Part shown: piece by piece, positions 18,390 to 26,811 of the stretch
Layout of the letters: each line of letters begins with the position of its first letter
Numbering within the stretch: the stretch's first letter is position 1
NCBI RefSeq assembly: GCF_001544555.2
Contig: NZ_FCOK02000036.1
Span: forward strand, 1 to 64,000
Length of the DNA stretch: 64,000 nucleotides
Direction of reading: 5' to 3'
Source: Caballeronia udeis
Lineage (GTDB): Bacteria > Pseudomonadota > Gammaproteobacteria > Burkholderiales > Burkholderiaceae
Made by a program: the position numbers and the translations under genes
Notes under the pieces: generated by a model
What the model saw: the letters and a program-made list of their open reading frames with translations, nothing else
Databases searched by the model: none
Told to the model about the DNA's origin: nothing

Positions 18390-19181
18390 TTAAACCGGGA
18401 TCACGTCCGCGCGCAGAGCGCCTTGCACGGCGGCTTGCGCCACGTGAAGGGACGACGCTGAATCGCGGCTGTGATCGAGTGGAATGTTGTAGGTGATACG
18501 CGCGCCATATGCCCCCGGCGCATGAGGATCGACGCGCACTTTGTCGAATACGAGCACGCGGCTGCCGAGCGTGAAGCCTTCTTTCAGATCGTGCGTGACC
18601 ATGAAGATCGTCAGGTTCGATTCGCGCCAGAGACCAAGCAGCAGTTCGTGCATGTCCCGGCGGATACCGGGGTCGAGTGTGCCGAAAGGTTCGTCGAGCA
18701 GCAGCACGCGTGGTTTCATCACCAACGCTTGTGCGATTGCCAGGCGTTGCTGCATGCCACCCGAGAGTTGCTGCGGGTACTTGTCCAGCGCTGCGCCCAG
18801 GCCGACGCGTTCGAGCATGGCGACCGCTTCGTCCAGCGCCGCGCGGCGGCGCGCACCGAACAGCCTGCCGGTGAACTTTGCCTTTGGCAGTTCCAGTCCG
18901 AGCAGGACATTGCGAACCACGCTCAGATGTTCAAATACCGAGTAGCGCTGGAACACCACGCCGCGATGTTCATCGGGCTCGGCGGGCAAGGGCTGGCCGT
19001 CGAGCAGGATCTCGCCGCGTGTCGCCTTTTCCTGGCCCAGCAAGAGGCGGAGGAACGTGGACTTGCCGCAGCCGGAAGCCCCGACCATCGAACAGAATTC
19101 GCCTTCCGCAATGCTCAGGTTCAGCCGCTCCAGGACGACCTGGTCGCCGTATTTCTTCCATACGTTGCGTACTTCGATCAT
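18390..19181 (-). CDS. ABC importer ATPase of the guanidine operon
   Basis: A 263-residue ATPase of the nitrate/sulfonate/taurine importer type. Walker A is GASGCGKST (about residues 34-42), the signature is QLSGGMQQRLAIAQAL, Walker B is VLLLDEPFGTLDP and the switch histidine is in MVTHDLKEGF. The C-terminal 40 residues extend beyond the fold (GAYGARITYNIPLDHSRD). The ATG overlaps the permease stop by four bases (ATGA), so the two are translationally coupled. By context it powers uptake of guanidine or a guanidine-bearing compound. Confidence 0.92.
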   Translation of the reverse strand: MIEVRNVWKKYGDQVVLERLNLSIAEGEFCSMVGASGCGKSTFLRLLLGQEKATRGEILLDGQPLPAEPDEHRGVVFQRYSVFEHLSVVRNVLLGLELPKAKFTGRLFGARRRAALDEAVAMLERVGLGAALDKYPQQLSGGMQQRLAIAQALVMKPRVLLLDEPFGTLDPGIRRDMHELLLGLWRESNLTIFMVTHDLKEGFTLGSRVLVFDKVRVDPHAPGAYGARITYNIPLDHSRDSASSLHVAQAAVQGALRADVIPV

Positions 19182-19993
19182 CGCGCACCTCCGCCGAACC
19201 ACGGGAACATCCATTGCGTCAGGCGTCTTAGCGCTTCGTCCATCAGCCAGGCGAGCAGCGTGATCCACATCACGTACGGCAGGATCACATCCATCGCCAG
19301 ATAGCGGCGCACCAGGAAGATGCGGTAGCCGAGACCGTCGGTTGATGCAATGGCTTCGGCCGCAATAAGAAACAGCCACGCGGAACAAAGCGACAGCCTC
19401 ATTGCGACCAGAAGACGCGGCAGCAACTGTGGCAGGATCACGCGCAGGATCAGCGTCCAGCTTGTGGCCCCCAAGGTCTGGGCCTTCACCCACAGCTCGG
19501 CCGGAATCTCGCGGGTGCGTGACTGCAGGTCGCGAATGATCATCGGCGTGATGCCGATCACGATCAGGACGACCTTCGACAGTTCATCCAGTCCGAACAC
19601 GATGAACAGGATAGGCAGCACCGCGAGCGGCGGGATCATTGAGAGCACCGTGATGAACGGCGAGAAGGTTGCACCCACCAGCGGCAGCGCGCCCGTTGCG
19701 ATCCCCGCGATCAGCGCGATAGCTGCACTGACCGCGAGCCCGATGCCCAGCCGCCTGAGGCTCGACACCGTGTCGTCCCAGAGCAGGTATTCGCCGGTGC
19801 GCTTGTCTTCCGTGAACGCGACCTGCTTGATGGCGTCGCTCATTTGTCCGGCGCTTGGCAGCAGCTTGTCGTCGGGATTGACCTTGAGCCGCAGCGACGA
19901 CCCGGTGAAATAGATCGCCACCAGCACGATGAACGGCAGCAACAGCAGCATGAGGCCGCCGCTTCGGCTGGGATGTCGATTGATGAGTCGCAT
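19178..19993 (-). CDS. ABC importer permease of the guanidine operon
   Basis: A 271-residue inner-membrane permease of the SsuC/TauC type with about six helices. The EAA-like loop contacting the ATPase is AQTLGATSWTLILRVILPQLLP. The N-terminal helix (residues 14-32) is followed by a periplasmic segment of about 60 residues before the core, longer than in typical sulfonate permeases. ATG 19993 gives a sensible membrane start; the open frame extends further upstream only because it runs through the binding-protein gene in another phase. It lies 32 bases after the binding-protein gene. Confidence 0.9.
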   Translation of the reverse strand: MRLINRHPSRSGGLMLLLLPFIVLVAIYFTGSSLRLKVNPDDKLLPSAGQMSDAIKQVAFTEDKRTGEYLLWDDTVSSLRRLGIGLAVSAAIALIAGIATGALPLVGATFSPFITVLSMIPPLAVLPILFIVFGLDELSKVVLIVIGITPMIIRDLQSRTREIPAELWVKAQTLGATSWTLILRVILPQLLPRLLVAMRLSLCSAWLFLIAAEAIASTDGLGYRIFLVRRYLAMDVILPYVMWITLLAWLMDEALRRLTQWMFPWFGGGAR

Positions 19994-20025
19994 GGCGCGC
20001 GCCTTGGTTGGAGAAATGCTTGGGC

Positions 20026-21096
20026 TTAGAGCTTGCCCGCAGCCGCCATGGCGACATACGACGGATCGAACCGCAGCTTGACGTTGCTCTTGCTGCCAAT
20101 CACGACACCTTTGTCGAACGCCATGCCGACCGCATCCGCGCTTGGCGCACCCTGACCGAGCAGGCCGTGATCGAACGAGAATCTGGCGACCCGCGTCATG
20201 ATCACCGGCAGGTTGGGGCTGCTGACAAAATCGAGTGCGGCTTGCGGCGTGTAGAAGAGGGCGGTGGTGGAGAGCTGCCCCTTGAAGCCCGCGAGATCGG
20301 TGCCGGAAGACTTGGCCATTGCCGTGAGCGCAGCCGTGCTGCCGGGGCTGTTCGCATGCATCAGCGCGACCATCTCGAACCACGCGCCGGTGAGTGCCTT
20401 GCCGAGCGCCGGGTTCTCCTGGAGCGTCTTCGTGTTGACGACCATCATGTCCATGATTTCGCCGGGGATCTTGCTGGAATCGAAGACTTCGGTGACGTTC
20501 GGCTGAGCCTTGAGGTCGGCGAGCATCGGGTTCCAGGTCACTGCCTGCTGGACTTCGGGCGTGGCGAACGCCGCCGAGATATCAGCGTCCGACGTGTTCA
20601 CGACCTTGAGGTCACGCTCGGTCATGTGAGCGCTTTCAAGTGCGCGTGCGAGCAGGTAATGCGAGACGGAGAACTGGACCAGATTGATCTGCTGGCCCCT
20701 GAGGTCGGTGAGCTTCTTGCCCTTGCCCTTGATGAGCACACCGTCGTTGCCGTTCGAATAATCGCTGACGATCAGCGCGGTTGAATCAACGCCGCCGGAC
20801 GCGGGAATGGTCAACGCGTCCATGTTGGTCATTGCGCAACCGTCGAACTTGCCCGCGGTGTATTGATTGATGGATTCGACGTAGTCGTTGAGCTGCACGA
20901 CATCCACGTTGATGCCGTATTTCCTGGCCCATTTGGAAACGATGCCTTGGGTCTTGGCTTCGCCCCACGGCATCCAGCCTGCGTAGATAGTCCAGCAGAC
21001 CTTGAAGTCCGTACGGCCGGCGGCGAATGAGGGGGTGGAGGCGAGGGTGACGAGAGAGACGGCGGCGATGCCGAAAAAGCGAACAAGCTTACGCAT
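20026..21096 (-). CDS. Periplasmic binding protein of the guanidine importer
   Basis: A 356-residue periplasmic binding protein, first gene of the operon. The signal peptide is MRKLVRFFGIAAVSLVTLAS with cleavage near SFA/AG. The mature part has the NMT1/sulfonate-type pattern: KVCWTIYAGWMPWGEAK, QYTAGKFDGCAMTNMDALTIPA and GQQINLVQFSVSHYLLARAL. Acidic and aromatic residues near the ligand site (Trp, Tyr and Asp in the first block) would suit a cationic ligand. GAGGT is ten bases before the ATG. The riboswitch ends about 60 bases upstream, so expression should rise with guanidine. Confidence 0.88.
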   Translation of the reverse strand: MRKLVRFFGIAAVSLVTLASTPSFAAGRTDFKVCWTIYAGWMPWGEAKTQGIVSKWARKYGINVDVVQLNDYVESINQYTAGKFDGCAMTNMDALTIPASGGVDSTALIVSDYSNGNDGVLIKGKGKKLTDLRGQQINLVQFSVSHYLLARALESAHMTERDLKVVNTSDADISAAFATPEVQQAVTWNPMLADLKAQPNVTEVFDSSKIPGEIMDMMVVNTKTLQENPALGKALTGAWFEMVALMHANSPGSTAALTAMAKSSGTDLAGFKGQLSTTALFYTPQAALDFVSSPNLPVIMTRVARFSFDHGLLGQGAPSADAVGMAFDKGVVIGSKSNVKLRFDPSYVAMAAAGKL

Positions 21097-21154
21097 GAGT
21101 GTGACCTCAGAGGGGACGGTTAGCGGGCGGCCAGGAGCAGCGCGAATATCGCGT

Positions 21155-21258
21155 TCTCTCCCGGGCTTTTATCCCGCCGTGTAACCTCGCCTGAGGTCGA
21201 CAACTCTCGGACCAGCACCCGCTCGACTAAGCCAAGCAGGCCGGAACCCTAGTCATCC
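21155..21258 (-). promoter_or_regulatory. Guanidine-I (ykkC) riboswitch
   Basis: Read on the minus strand, the leader contains the conserved blocks in order and spacing: GACTAGGGTTCCGG near 21241-21254, GCTGGTCCGAGAGTTG near 21201-21216, and ACACGGCGGGATAAAAGCCC with GGGAGA near 21157-21181. These are the signature sequences of the ykkC subtype 1 aptamer, which binds free guanidinium. A short dyad CGCGAATATCGCG (21141-21153) follows immediately. I see no T-run, so control may be translational or through an alternative fold. The ABC binding-protein gene starts about 60 bases downstream. Confidence 0.95.
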
Positions 21259-21560
21259 ATTTCCAGATTGTGTGCTTTGACCGGATGCTGCGCCGGCTCC
21301 TTGCATTTGTTCTTAAGCGATAAATGTGCCATCAGCCTGAGCTCTTGTTTCTTAAAGAGCCGGTTCGAAACAAGTGCTCAAGTTTGGGCCTTGGCGCACC
21401 GCGTTAAAGCACTCGGCGCACAGTGCTCGTGCATGCGTTGCACCGTCCATGCAGCTCGCTAGCCACCTCCCTCAAGCCGGGGTATTCCCCAATCAACCGT
21501 GTTAACCCCAGGCTATTGAAGCCCGCTGTGAATGTCCTTATGATCGGTGCAACGATTTAG

Positions 21561-21572
21561 TAAAACGTTACA
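21561..21572. promoter_or_regulatory. LacI-type operator candidate
   Basis: TAAAACGTTACA is a near-palindrome centred on CG, as is usual for LacI/GalR family operators. It is 33 bases before the LacI-type gene and so is placed for autoregulation of the three-gene operon. Confidence 0.5.
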
Positions 21573-21604
21573 CTACAATCAACGTGGCTTGATACGGGCA
21601 TACC

Positions 21605-22669
21605 ATGGCTACGATTCATGACGTCGCGGCGCTCGCGGGGGTATCGACCAGTTCGGTGTCGAACGTGCTTAACGGACGCACCGAGAAGCTGAGCGCCGCC
21701 ACTTATTCGCGCGTGGAGGAGGCGATCCGCAAGCTCGCATTTCGTCCCAATCGCGCGGCACGCCAGTTGAAGACCGGGCATACGCCCATGCTCGGGCTGC
21801 TCGTGCCTTCCACCGCGAACCCGATGTACGGTCAACTCGCGCTGAACGTGGAGGCCGCGGCGCAGTCGCGATTCAACTACCGGCTGCTGCTCGGCAACAC
21901 GCACCGGGACAAACAACAGGAAGCGCGCATGTTCGAAGACCTGCTTTCGTTCGGGGTGCGCGCGGTGATCATTGTGTCGTCACTCAATGACGAGCGTCAT
22001 CTCGAAGAAGCCGTCGCTCGTGGCCTGGCTGTGGTCAGCTACGACCGCAGCGCGAACGACGGCAGCCATTCGCTGGTCGACCACGTATCGGCCGACAATT
22101 ACCAGGCCGGTTATCTTGCGGCCGACCACCTCATCGCGCATGGCCACCGGCGGCTTGCGTTCCTCGTACCCGGCGGCAAGACGCTTAGCCGCGGCGAGAA
22201 GATCGACGGCTTCCGCGAACGCGTGTTACGCGAAGGGCCGCGCTATAGCGCAAGCGTGGTCGAAGGCCGTGTGTCGGAGGCGTTCGGCGATTCAGAACTG
22301 CCCGACCTGGGCTTTGCGATGGCAAGCCAGGTTGCCGCGATGCGTCCGATGCCCACGGGCATTGTGACCGTCAACGACATGCTCGCGATCGGCTTGATGT
22401 CCGGGCTGCAGCAACTGACTCTGCGTGTACCCAACGATATATCCGTCGTCGGCATGGACGGCTTGTCGGTCGCCGCGTTCACCAATCCGGGTTTGACATC
22501 GATCGCGATGCCATTGACGGAGATGGCCGGCACCATGGTTGAACGTGCCATCGCCCGCTCGACGCAGCCTGATTTGCCGGCTGCCGATTTTCTTTTTCAA
22601 CCTACGTTAATCGCGCGTCAGTCGGTTGGAAAACCGCCTCGCGCCAAAAAGGCGACCTCATCGACATGA
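21605..22669 (+). CDS. LacI family transcriptional regulator
   Basis: A 354-residue repressor. The helix-turn-helix is at the very N-terminus (MATIHDVAALAGVSTSSVSN, then VLNGRTEKLSAATYSRVEEA) with the hinge KLAFRPNRAARQLKTG. The rest is a periplasmic-binding-protein-like effector domain (LGLLVPSTANPMYGQLA, then VVSYDRS, GIVTVNDMLAIGLM). Such proteins sense sugars or sugar acids. The stop codon overlaps the next start codon by four bases, so it is the first gene of its own operon. A CG-centred dyad upstream suggests autoregulation. The effector is unknown. Confidence 0.92.
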   Translation: MATIHDVAALAGVSTSSVSNVLNGRTEKLSAATYSRVEEAIRKLAFRPNRAARQLKTGHTPMLGLLVPSTANPMYGQLALNVEAAAQSRFNYRLLLGNTHRDKQQEARMFEDLLSFGVRAVIIVSSLNDERHLEEAVARGLAVVSYDRSANDGSHSLVDHVSADNYQAGYLAADHLIAHGHRRLAFLVPGGKTLSRGEKIDGFRERVLREGPRYSASVVEGRVSEAFGDSELPDLGFAMASQVAAMRPMPTGIVTVNDMLAIGLMSGLQQLTLRVPNDISVVGMDGLSVAAFTNPGLTSIAMPLTEMAGTMVERAIARSTQPDLPAADFLFQPTLIARQSVGKPPRAKKATSST

Positions 22670-23688
22670 CGAAGATTTATTTGACCCACTCGCCCGATGC
22701 GCTCAAGAACTACTACGGAGACCGGGCGCTTCAAGAACTGCGGGCGCTCGGTGACGTGAAGCTCAATCCGTTTGACCGGCCGTTGTCACTGGACGAATTT
22801 GTTCGTGAAGCACAGGGGCAGGATATTGTCGTGGCAAGTCGCGATTCAGCAGCTCCCGCCGCGCTCTTCGAGCAGTTGCCCGAGCTGGTCGCGTTCTGCC
22901 GCGTGGCGGTGGATATCCGCAATATCGACGTCGGTGCCGCAAGCCGTCACGGCGTCCTCGTGACACGCGCGACGCCGGGTTTCGACACGTCGGTCGCGGA
23001 GTGGATCGTGGGCGTGATGATCGACCTGAGCCGCGGCATTAGCGCGGCTGCCGCGGCGTACTGGCAGCAACGCGCGCCTGTCATTGCAATGGGACGCGAA
23101 TTGCGCGGCTCGGTGCTGGGCGTTGTCGGCTATGGGTTTATCGGCCAGCGGCTTGCAGAGCTTGGCATCGCGCTGGGCATGCAGGTGGTGGTGAACGATC
23201 CGCTGATCGAGATCACGCAGCCGGGAGTTGAACAGGCTTCATTCGACGATGTACTGAAGCGGGGCGACTACGTTGTCTGTCTTGCACCGGCCACGCCGGA
23301 GACAGCCGACTTGTTCAATAGCGCAGCGTTTGCTCGCATGCGCTCGCAGGCATTCTTCATCAATGCGTCGCGAGGCGAACTGGTTGACGATCAAGCACTG
23401 CTTCATGCGCTCGATGCCGGTGTGATCGCCGGCGCGGCGGTTGATGTGGGGCGAGCCGCCGACCAGATGCCGAGCCCGGCGCTGGCAGCCCATCCGAAAC
23501 TTGTCGCGAGTCCGCACGTGGGAGGGCTTACACCGCCCGCCATCGAGCATCAGGCGATGGACACGGTGCGGCAGGTTCGGGCGCTGCTCAACGGTGTCAT
23601 ACCTGAGCATGCGGTCAACGCGGAATGCGCTGCGCGACTGACGCGTTTGCCGGCTTTTTCCGGCGTTTTGCAAGGAGAGCGTCCGTGA
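22666..23688 (+). CDS. D-2-hydroxyacid dehydrogenase family protein
   Basis: A 340-residue NAD(P)-dependent dehydrogenase. The nucleotide-binding motif is GVVGYGFIGQ (about residues 152-161); the substrate arginine lies in NASRGELVDD (about residue 236) and the catalytic histidine in SPHVGGLT (about residue 284). Where the classical glutamate is expected after the conserved DV, this protein reads DVGRAADQMPS, so the usual Arg-Glu-His relay is not obvious. The ATG overlaps the regulator gene by four bases and the next gene overlaps this one by four bases. Substrate likely a hydroxy or keto acid from the pathway governed by the LacI protein. Confidence 0.82.
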   Translation: MTKIYLTHSPDALKNYYGDRALQELRALGDVKLNPFDRPLSLDEFVREAQGQDIVVASRDSAAPAALFEQLPELVAFCRVAVDIRNIDVGAASRHGVLVTRATPGFDTSVAEWIVGVMIDLSRGISAAAAAYWQQRAPVIAMGRELRGSVLGVVGYGFIGQRLAELGIALGMQVVVNDPLIEITQPGVEQASFDDVLKRGDYVVCLAPATPETADLFNSAAFARMRSQAFFINASRGELVDDQALLHALDAGVIAGAAVDVGRAADQMPSPALAAHPKLVASPHVGGLTPPAIEHQAMDTVRQVRALLNGVIPEHAVNAECAARLTRLPAFSGVLQGERP

Positions 23689-24521
23689 GCGACACGTCCC
23701 TGAACATGCTTGAGGGTGCGTGCGATTGCCACGTTCACATCTATGAACTCGAACGTTTTCCTCTCGCCAGTACCTCGACTTACGGACCGCCGCAGGCGTC
23801 GTGGAGCGACTACACGGCAGTCCAACGGCAACTCGGCCTTACACGCGCGATCCTCGTGCAGCCGACGGGTTACGGTTATGACAACCACTGTCTGCTGGAT
23901 GCATTGAAACAGGCCGGCGGGGCAGCTCGCGGGATTGTGGTGATCGGGCCCGACACGCCCGTCAGCGAGTTGCAGGCCATGCATGAAGCAGGGGTAAGAG
24001 GCGTGCGTTTCATGATGATTCCCGGCAGTGGCGGCGTGCTTGCATGGGGCGACCTTGAAGCCGTTGCCAGCCGCATTGCGGAATTTGGCTGGGTGATAAA
24101 CCTTCAACTCGATGGCCGCGATTTAACGCAGTATGAGGCGCGTTTGCGCGAGCTGCCGTGCTTGCTTACTATCGATCATATTGGCAAGTTCCTGGAACCG
24201 GTCGCCACCGGCCACCCCGGTTTCCGGAGCCTGCTTGGCCTGCTCGATGCAGGTCGGACCTGGGTGAAAGTATCGGCTCCGTACGAGACCTCGAAGCTCG
24301 GACCGCCCCATTACGACGATGTCAGCAAGCTCGCCAGCGTACTGACCGGCTCATACCCGCAGCGTTGCCTGTGGGCCAGCAACTGGCCGCATCCGGGCCG
24401 CAAGCCCGTGCCCAATGATGCAGAGATGCTCGCGCTGCTATCGTACTGGGCTCCGGACAGTGCTGTGCGGCGGAAGATCCTCGTCGACAATCCGGGGCGG
24501 TTGTACGGTTTCGATGCGTGA
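23685..24521 (+). CDS. Amidohydrolase family protein, LigI-like lactonase
   Basis: A 278-residue TIM-barrel hydrolase of the amidohydrolase_2 branch that includes 2-pyrone-4,6-dicarboxylate lactonase and sugar-acid lactonases. The first metal/base motif is DCHVHIYE (about residues 13-20), followed by ILVQPTGYGYDN, GVRGVRFMM, TIDHIGKF and the terminal ASNWPHPG aspartate-equivalent region; here the usual Asp of SDWPHP is Asn. The GTG start at 23685 overlaps the preceding stop and has AAGGAGAG nearby. It likely opens a lactone produced by the adjacent dehydrogenase. Confidence 0.82.
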   Translation: MSDTSLNMLEGACDCHVHIYELERFPLASTSTYGPPQASWSDYTAVQRQLGLTRAILVQPTGYGYDNHCLLDALKQAGGAARGIVVIGPDTPVSELQAMHEAGVRGVRFMMIPGSGGVLAWGDLEAVASRIAEFGWVINLQLDGRDLTQYEARLRELPCLLTIDHIGKFLEPVATGHPGFRSLLGLLDAGRTWVKVSAPYETSKLGPPHYDDVSKLASVLTGSYPQRCLWASNWPHPGRKPVPNDAEMLALLSYWAPDSAVRRKILVDNPGRLYGFDA

Positions 24522-24540
24522 GCCGGTGCAACTGCGACCG

Positions 24541-25503
24541 TTACTGCGATTTCTTTTCGATGCGCATGGCGCGCGGTGAGTCCGTCATTACCGCGTCTAT
24601 ACCGAGAGCGGAGGCGGCTGCGTACGCATCGGCCGAGTCGACGCCGAATGCGACGATCTTCACGTCCCCGTTGGTCTTGAAGCATTTGACGGCAGCGGGG
24701 GTCCACCACTTCGCATCCACCTTGGATACCCCGGTCCCCAACGTGAAGCGCTCGATCACTTCAACCTGACGATGCAGCTCGATCCCCACCCAGCTTCCGG
24801 CGGGAGGCGGGTTGTCGCAGGTCCCGCCGAGCGATAGATCGACCAGGCGATTGCGAGTCGCATCGCGCGTCTCGAACACCTGTGCCTGGCGGTGCGTTTT
24901 CATCAACTCGATTGCTTCGGCGTCAGTGGAGTACAAGCGCACGCGCGACCACGCGTTCGCGCTGTCCAGAACCTGAGCGACCGCTTCGACCAACGGCGCC
25001 GCGGGCGTTTGCTTCATGTCGAGCATGATCGGTACATTCCGCGGCACCGCGTCCAGTGCTTCACGCAATGTAGGAATGCGCAGCGGGTTGGCGCGATACG
25101 GGTAGCTGAGTTGACCCGAGGCGTCCTTGCGGCTGAACGAATAACCCGCGTTGAGCTTGCGAAGGTCGCTGAGCGTGATCTCGTCCAGGCGGCCCTGTCC
25201 GTCAGTCAGCGAACCCAGGTCAGCCGGGCGATAGAGAACGGGGACTCCATCCTTCGTTACCTGGACAGTCATCCAGAGCGCGTCGGCGCCATTCTCGAGC
25301 GCGGTGCTGAACGCTTGTAGCGTGTTCTCCGGCGTATCCCCGGTGCCACCCCGATGCGCGATGATAAACGGCGCGGCAAGCGCGGGCGTCAGCGGGAGCG
25401 CGGTGACGATCGCCAGTGCCAGCGCAGCGACGCGCAAGCATGCAGACCGTGGGACCGGTGTTTTTCCCGTCGGCGTAACCGTGGCATTGATTTTTTGCTT
25501 CAT
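24541..25503 (-). CDS. GDPD-fold exported protein lacking canonical metal ligands
   Basis: A 320-residue protein with a signal peptide (residues about 20-43, ending TPALAAP). It has the glycerophosphodiester phosphodiesterase framework: HRGGTGDTPENTLQAFSTAL at residues 50-69, then GADALWMTVQVTKDGVPVLY. In active enzymes the second block reads E-x-D and is followed by His-Asp after the strand. Here those positions are Trp77, Thr79 and Arg92-Pro93. Calcium/magnesium binding and the second catalytic histidine are therefore absent. It may be a binding protein or a divergent hydrolase. It is convergent with the amidohydrolase gene and transcribed alone. Confidence 0.8.
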   Translation of the reverse strand: MKQKINATVTPTGKTPVPRSACLRVAALALAIVTALPLTPALAAPFIIAHRGGTGDTPENTLQAFSTALENGADALWMTVQVTKDGVPVLYRPADLGSLTDGQGRLDEITLSDLRKLNAGYSFSRKDASGQLSYPYRANPLRIPTLREALDAVPRNVPIMLDMKQTPAAPLVEAVAQVLDSANAWSRVRLYSTDAEAIELMKTHRQAQVFETRDATRNRLVDLSLGGTCDNPPPAGSWVGIELHRQVEVIERFTLGTGVSKVDAKWWTPAAVKCFKTNGDVKIVAFGVDSADAYAAASALGIDAVMTDSPRAMRIEKKSQ

Positions 25504-25925
25504 TAATATGTTATCCGAAATGAATAAAAATGAGTCTATCTTCGGAATTATTTATTATATTGAGCTGGCGCAAAAAACTGTGGAAGGATTCATCGATTAT
25601 TGAAAGGTGTTCAAGAGAATTGGGCGCAACTATAGTCAGCACAGGTGACATTCGAATGACGATTCAGGGCATTCAAATGAACAGTCAAAAACGCTATCGG
25701 GAGAACGATGGACCATTTGAGACGAACGAGCAGGGCAATGAGACGGTGTCGTAAAGGGGCACGCAACAATTCCATTTACACTCGGGCTATAGCCGGCGAC
25801 TGCTGCAATAGTCGTGCTCGGGCGGCATTCAGAACGTGATCGGCACGGGACATTGCTGGATAATGGTTTGCGCGCCACCGTTTCGATCCGCTCCATCCAC
25901 CCTTTAAAACGCCGGACAGCATCAA
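25504..25925. other. AT-richer intergenic region between divergent genes
   Basis: This holds the promoters of the GDPD-fold gene (minus) and the thioredoxin-like gene (plus). The first 100 bases are clearly AT-rich (TTATTTATTATATTGAG near 25548-25564). No gene longer than a few dozen codons is credible. Confidence 0.4.
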
Positions 25926-26741
25926 ATGAACGTCGGTCCTTTTTCGCTCCCCGTGCCACCGCTGATTTTCTTTATCAGCATAATGGTCTCGTTGTTTGCC
26001 GGTTGGCTCTTTCGCAGGAACAGGGCGAATGTGGATGGCGCGGTTTTCGGCAGTGTGCTCACGGGGCTGGTCGTGGCTCGTCTGTCATTCGTCCTGCGCT
26101 ACCTGCCCGCTTACAAAGACGATTGGGTGAAGATGCTTGATTTCCGGGATCAGGGGTTCGACCTGGTCCCCGGCCTTGTAGCAGGAGGATGCGTGGCCGG
26201 CTGGTTTTTCCTGCGCCGCCGTTCAATGCGCATACCTTTGCTGGCTGCCGTGGTAGCAGGTGCAGTGGTCTGGAGTTCGGCCACAGTGGTGGTTAGTTTG
26301 TCGAGGCAGCCGGCGAATGTACCGGTTGTTTCGCTGTTGAATATCGATGGCGTTCGCCAGTCCCTTGCTAAAGGCGACGGACGGCCAACCGTGGTGAACC
26401 TCTGGGCGACGTGGTGTCCTCCGTGCCAGGCGGAAATGCCGGTGCTGGCGGAGGCTCAGGCGGGTACGCCTGATCTTCATATTGTGTTCGTGAACCAGGG
26501 TGAGACACGCGATGTAGTAAGCAGCTATCTGAATTCACATGATCTTCACATCAAGAACGCATTGCTGGATCCTGGTCTTGCCGTGGCAAGAGCGGTGTCG
26601 GCTACGGCTTATCCCACCACGCTCTTTTATGATGCACAAGGCCGCTTGCTATCGGCCCACCTGGGGCAGTTTTCACGAGCTTCGTTTGCTCAGGCGATTG
26701 AGCAGTTCTATCCGGACATCGCGTTAAACACCGGCCAGTGA
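25926..26741 (+). CDS. Membrane-anchored TlpA/ResA-like thioredoxin-fold protein
   Basis: A 271-residue protein in two parts. Residues 1-120 contain about four hydrophobic helices with an Lgt-like look (SLFAGWLFRRNRANVDGAVFGSVLTG spread over residues 19-45, followed by RLSFVLRYLPAYK). Residues 130-271 are a thioredoxin domain with the active site WCPPC at Cys163 and Cys166 (NLWATWCPPCQAEMPVLAEA) and the cis-proline region ATAYPTTLFYD. The thioredoxin part should face the periplasm and act in thiol-disulfide exchange, for example cytochrome c maturation or metal-protein assembly. No partner gene is adjacent. The start has no strong ribosome site. Confidence 0.8.
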   Translation: MNVGPFSLPVPPLIFFISIMVSLFAGWLFRRNRANVDGAVFGSVLTGLVVARLSFVLRYLPAYKDDWVKMLDFRDQGFDLVPGLVAGGCVAGWFFLRRRSMRIPLLAAVVAGAVVWSSATVVVSLSRQPANVPVVSLLNIDGVRQSLAKGDGRPTVVNLWATWCPPCQAEMPVLAEAQAGTPDLHIVFVNQGETRDVVSSYLNSHDLHIKNALLDPGLAVARAVSATAYPTTLFYDAQGRLLSAHLGQFSRASFAQAIEQFYPDIALNTGQ

Positions 26742-26811
26742 TTTCCATGGACGCGTGCTTTTCACCCGGTTCCAGCGCGACGGACCATTGGGAATCGTAT
26801 GAACGGATAGC

